From assembly GCF_000689415.1 (NCBI RefSeq), contig NZ_HG322950.1, positions 4,657,501 to 4,721,500 of the forward strand: a stretch of 64,000 nt of DNA. The letters run 5' to 3'. A program made the position numbers and the translations under genes. Positions 62,668 through 64,000 of the stretch are shown piece after piece (the stretch's first letter is position 1; each line of letters starts with the position of its first letter). The DNA comes from Pseudomonas knackmussii B13. GTDB taxonomy: Bacteria; Pseudomonadota; Gammaproteobacteria; Pseudomonadales; Pseudomonadaceae. The notes beneath the pieces were generated by a model that saw only the letters and a program-made list of their open reading frames with translations, had not been told where the DNA came from and did not search any database.

Positions 62668-62859
62668 ATGAACTTTAAAGATTTCTCGTTGAATGTTTAT
62701 TGCAAAGTCAAAGCACTCGCCAAAGACAAAGAAGGCGCCACCGCCATCGAATACGCAGTCATCGCCGGGCTAATTGTCGTTGCAATCGTCGGCACACTTC
62801 AGGTGCTCGGCCCGCAACTTAACGGAATATTCGAACAGATCTCCGCTGCACTTCCGTAA
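62668..62859 (+). CDS. flp: Flp type IVb major pilin
   Basis: A 63-residue prepilin. A 23-residue charged leader ending in Gly is followed by ATAIEYAVIAGLIVVAIVG, with the Glu-Tyr of the Flp motif at mature positions 5 and 6. FppA would cut after the Gly to give a ~40-residue pilin. AAGGAG precedes the ATG at 62668. Transcribed opposite to the rcp/tad operon. These pili mediate surface attachment and aggregation. Confidence 0.95.
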   Translation: MNFKDFSLNVYCKVKALAKDKEGATAIEYAVIAGLIVVAIVGTLQVLGPQLNGIFEQISAALP

Positions 62860-62916
62860 GTCCGGAAAAAATTAGCAGCGCAACTTTCACCAAGTATTTC
62901 CCTGCTTTTTCCTGAT

Positions 62917-62947
62917 AACGCAGACCACCCGCGCGGTGGCCTGCGTT
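62917..62947 (+). terminator. Hairpin downstream of flp
   Basis: AACGCAG-A-CCACC (62917-62929) pairs with GGTGG-C-CTGCGTT (62935-62947). It is followed by a T-run only after 12 bases, so termination is likely but not certain. Confidence 0.6.
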
Positions 62948-63053
62948 GTCGCGCCAGCTTTTTCACGCCATTAAATCGCCATCTGCGCTAAAGCCCGCGC
63001 CAGAGCGGCCGATACATCCTGCCCACTCGTTCCATCTGCAGGATGCTTTGCCC

Positions 63054-64000
63054 ATGCTTCGCTCGCTGTCCTTCGCCAAGAAGATCCTTCTGGCGGCCTC
63101 CCTCGTGGTCATCTTCGCCTTCGCCTGCTTCATCCTCTTCAACGACTTCCGCCAGCGCGAGGCGATCCACGCCGATACCGAATCGACCCTGAACCAGCTC
63201 GGCGCCCTCACCGCCAGCAACATCCAGAGCTGGCTGGAAGGCCGCATCCACCTGGTGGAAATGGAAACCGCGCTGCTCGCGGCAAGCGATGGCAGCGCCG
63301 AACAGATCCACCGCGTGCTGGCGCAGGACGTGTTCCAGAAGAACTTCGACGACATGTTCATCGGCGAGGCCGCCACCGGCGTCTTCCGGACCATCCCCGA
63401 CGAGACCATGCCGCCCGGCTACGATCCGCGCCAGCGCGGCTGGTACAAGGACGCCGTGGCCGCCGGCCAGCTGATCGTCACCGAGCCCTTCCTCGACGCC
63501 GGCACCAAGCAGCCGATCCTCGCCATGTCCAAGCCGATCATGCGCAATGGCCAACTGTTCGGCGTGGCCGCCGGCGACATGAAGCTGGGGTCCATCACCG
63601 CGATCATCAACTCGCTGAAGTTCGAGGGTCATGGCTATGCCTTCCTGGTCAGCGACGCCGGCAAGATCCTCCTGCACCCGGACAGCGCCCAGGTGTTCAA
63701 GAACCTCGCCGAGGTCTACCCGCAGGGAGCGCCCCAGGTTCGCGCCGGCATGCAGGAAGTCGAGTTCAACGGCAAGACCCAGCTGGTCTCCATGACCCGC
63801 GTCGAGGGCCTGCCGGGCGTCAACTGGTACGTCGCCCTGGTGCTCGACAAGAACGCCGCCTACGCCATGCTCAGCGACTTCCGCACCTCGGCGATGATCG
63901 CCACGGTGATCGCCATCGTCGCCATCATCTTCCTGCTCGGCATGCTGATCCGCGTGCTGATGCAACCGCTGACCGCCATGGGCCGCGCCATGCAGGACAT
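63054..64000 (+). CDS. Methyl-accepting chemotaxis protein with dCache amino-acid sensor (partial; PctA/PctC-like)
   Basis: The first 315 residues of a chemoreceptor, cut by the window edge. Transmembrane helix 1 is near residues 8-30 and helix 2 near 280-305. The periplasmic dCache_1 domain carries GYDPRQRGWYKDAV (Tyr, Arg, Trp, Tyr) and the Asp in AAGDMKLGS, which together form the known amino-acid-binding motif. This points to an L-amino-acid receptor like PctA, PctB or PctC, one of which (pctC) also adjoins flp in P. aeruginosa. Signalling and methylation domains lie beyond the window. Confidence 0.88.
   Translation, partial: MLRSLSFAKKILLAASLVVIFAFACFILFNDFRQREAIHADTESTLNQLGALTASNIQSWLEGRIHLVEMETALLAASDGSAEQIHRVLAQDVFQKNFDDMFIGEAATGVFRTIPDETMPPGYDPRQRGWYKDAVAAGQLIVTEPFLDAGTKQPILAMSKPIMRNGQLFGVAAGDMKLGSITAIINSLKFEGHGYAFLVSDAGKILLHPDSAQVFKNLAEVYPQGAPQVRAGMQEVEFNGKTQLVSMTRVEGLPGVNWYVALVLDKNAAYAMLSDFRTSAMIATVIAIVAIIFLLGMLIRVLMQPLTAMGRAMQD

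Overview
The window is about 64 kb of GC-rich chromosome from a Pseudomonas, most likely of the P. aeruginosa group. Two things point there. The right-hand 16 kb has the same gene order, as I recall it, as the P. aeruginosa pit-pprA-tadE-fppA-pprB-tadG...rcpC-flp-pct locus. The middle carries recC-recB-recD and the homogentisate pathway in Pseudomonas form. Species cannot be fixed from the sequence alone.

Layout. (1) 1-4571: the lower-GC end of an integrative element whose other end lies left of the window. It carries an unknown acidic protein, a MvaT-type (H-NS-like) DNA-binding protein and an 800-residue tyrosine integrase beside the 3' end of tRNA-Gly(CCC). (2) 4.8-14.9 kb: core genes, including a polyamine-binding protein, a gamma-glutamyl-GABA hydrolase, a PAS-GGDEF diguanylate cyclase, a DMT transporter/Lrp divergent pair, an aldo/keto reductase, a sirtuin, a MAPEG protein and a DUF1615 lipoprotein. 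(3) 15.0-20.7 kb: tyrosine catabolism, with maiA-(small ORF)-hpd in one block and hmgR<>hmgA-fahA in another. The two blocks share a conserved promoter-proximal element. (4) 20.8-27.2 kb: copCD, an SDR, a Crp/Fnr regulator and a five-gene ECF42-type sigma-factor operon that includes an unlisted 42-residue membrane peptide. (5) 27.3-36.5 kb: recC-recB-recD, with recC broken by a 19-bp tandem duplication. (6) 36.7-47.9 kb: LysR regulators, a GST, an HPP-CBS membrane protein, an MFS exporter, a Ni/Co RcnR-type sensor with a DmeF exporter, a pseudouridine synthase, two coupled micro-ORFs, a PsiF protein and a Pit phosphate transporter. (7) 47.9-64 kb: the complete tad/rcp/flp type IVb pilus locus with its PprA/PprB two-component system, then the start of an amino-acid chemoreceptor.

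How the genes fit together. Hpd, HmgA, MaiA and FahA convert 4-hydroxyphenylpyruvate to fumarate and acetoacetate under an IclR-type repressor. FppA processes the Flp prepilin, TadA/B/C power and anchor assembly, RcpA/RcpC form the outer-membrane channel, and PprA-PprB control expression. Intergenic regions are rich in REP-type palindromes (the core unit is gtaggagcgagcttgctcgc, with a gtaggagcgg... variant).

Most notable for follow-up: the recC frameshift; the shared element upstream of maiA and hmgA; the ECF42 operon with a candidate self-recognised promoter and a coupled CPxC peptide; a 106-bp inverted-repeat module with PuuR-like boxes upstream of the polyamine hydrolase; and several well-supported small ORFs. 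No CRISPR array, insertion sequence or rRNA was seen.
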